Origin: Pigmentiphaga daeguensis
GTDB taxonomy: Bacteria; Pseudomonadota; Gammaproteobacteria; Burkholderiales; Burkholderiaceae_B
Length of the DNA stretch: 64,000 bases
Assembly: GCF_039523035.1 (NCBI RefSeq)
Contig: NZ_BAAAEN010000003.1
Coordinates: 318,924 to 382,923, forward strand
Direction: 5' to 3'
Shown: positions 63,941-64,000 of the stretch, one piece after another
Layout of the letters: the number at the start of each line of letters is the position of its first letter
Numbering within the stretch: the stretch's first letter is position 1
Position numbers and translations under genes: made by a program
The notes under the pieces: generated by a model
Told to the model about the DNA's origin: nothing
Seen by the model: the letters and a program-made list of their open reading frames with translations, nothing else
Database searches by the model: none

Positions 63941-64000
63941 AGTAAAACAGGTTCCACAGTCGGCGCTGCAAGTTGCCGATAGTATCGCGCTTCGGCCTCA
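63904..64000. mobile_element. Probable insertion-sequence end interrupting mod
   Basis: TGAATCGCACCGGGGATCGC starts exactly where Mod homology ends, and is followed by GGAGGCTTTTTGG. This resembles IS3-family termini (TGA...CCGG...GGAGGCT). The window ends before a transposase gene, so it is not confirmed. Confidence 0.45.

Overview
High-GC bacterial DNA. The left third looks like chromosome of an Alcaligenaceae-type betaproteobacterium (Bordetella/Achromobacter-like). The main reason is four genes for Bug/TctC-type periplasmic solute-binding proteins, each beside small catabolic operons and IclR or LysR regulators, a hallmark of that group. No rRNA, complete tRNA or CRISPR array was seen.

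Region 1 (1-23.5 kb), chromosomal backbone. It starts with the end of a LysR gene and two exported proteins of unknown function, then a cohesin-like/dockerin-like lipoprotein pair. Next are four catabolic blocks: (a) IclR, PaaK-like acyl-CoA ligase, amidohydrolase and Bug; (b) Bug, acyl-CoA dehydrogenase and MaoC hydratase; (c) VOC protein, cysteine-dioxygenase-like cupin, four-domain rhodanese and Bug, with a convergent IclR; (d) LysR, Bug, atypical SDR, RraA-like protein and enolase-superfamily enzyme. Each block looks like uptake sensing plus degradation of one organic acid or sulfur compound.

Region 2 (23.5-54.5 kb), a composite and decaying genomic island. It is bounded by direct repeats (24420 and 54511) whose first 18 bp match the 3' end of a tRNA-Gly(CCC)-type gene. 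A truncated tyrosine integrase lies next to the right copy. Cargo in order: a LysR regulator; a complete 10-gene stress-tolerance locus on the minus strand (HTH regulator, sHsp20, ClpG/ClpK, Cls, FtsH, thioredoxin, small membrane protein, PsiE, HtpX, DegP); a 5'-truncated Wadjet remnant (jetC end plus jetD); HipBA; an ICE maintenance module (conserved ICE protein, AlpA, a hybrid ParA); RelBE; then a patchwork of regulators, a truncated MFS exporter, hydrolases, insertion-sequence remnants, and a ParD-like/methionine aminopeptidase pair.

Region 3 (54.5-64 kb), probably a second related island in tandem. It has a stand-alone LysR effector-binding protein divergent from an XRE regulator, a LysR regulator, then a WYL-domain regulator followed by a tight operon: PLD-like/SNF2 helicase, DUF262-HNH nuclease, DUF4391 protein, and the start of a type III-like DNA methyltransferase. 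The methyltransferase frame breaks near 63904 at what looks like an insertion-sequence end. This WYL-helicase-DUF262-DUF4391-Mod operon is the best candidate for an under-described defence system in the window.
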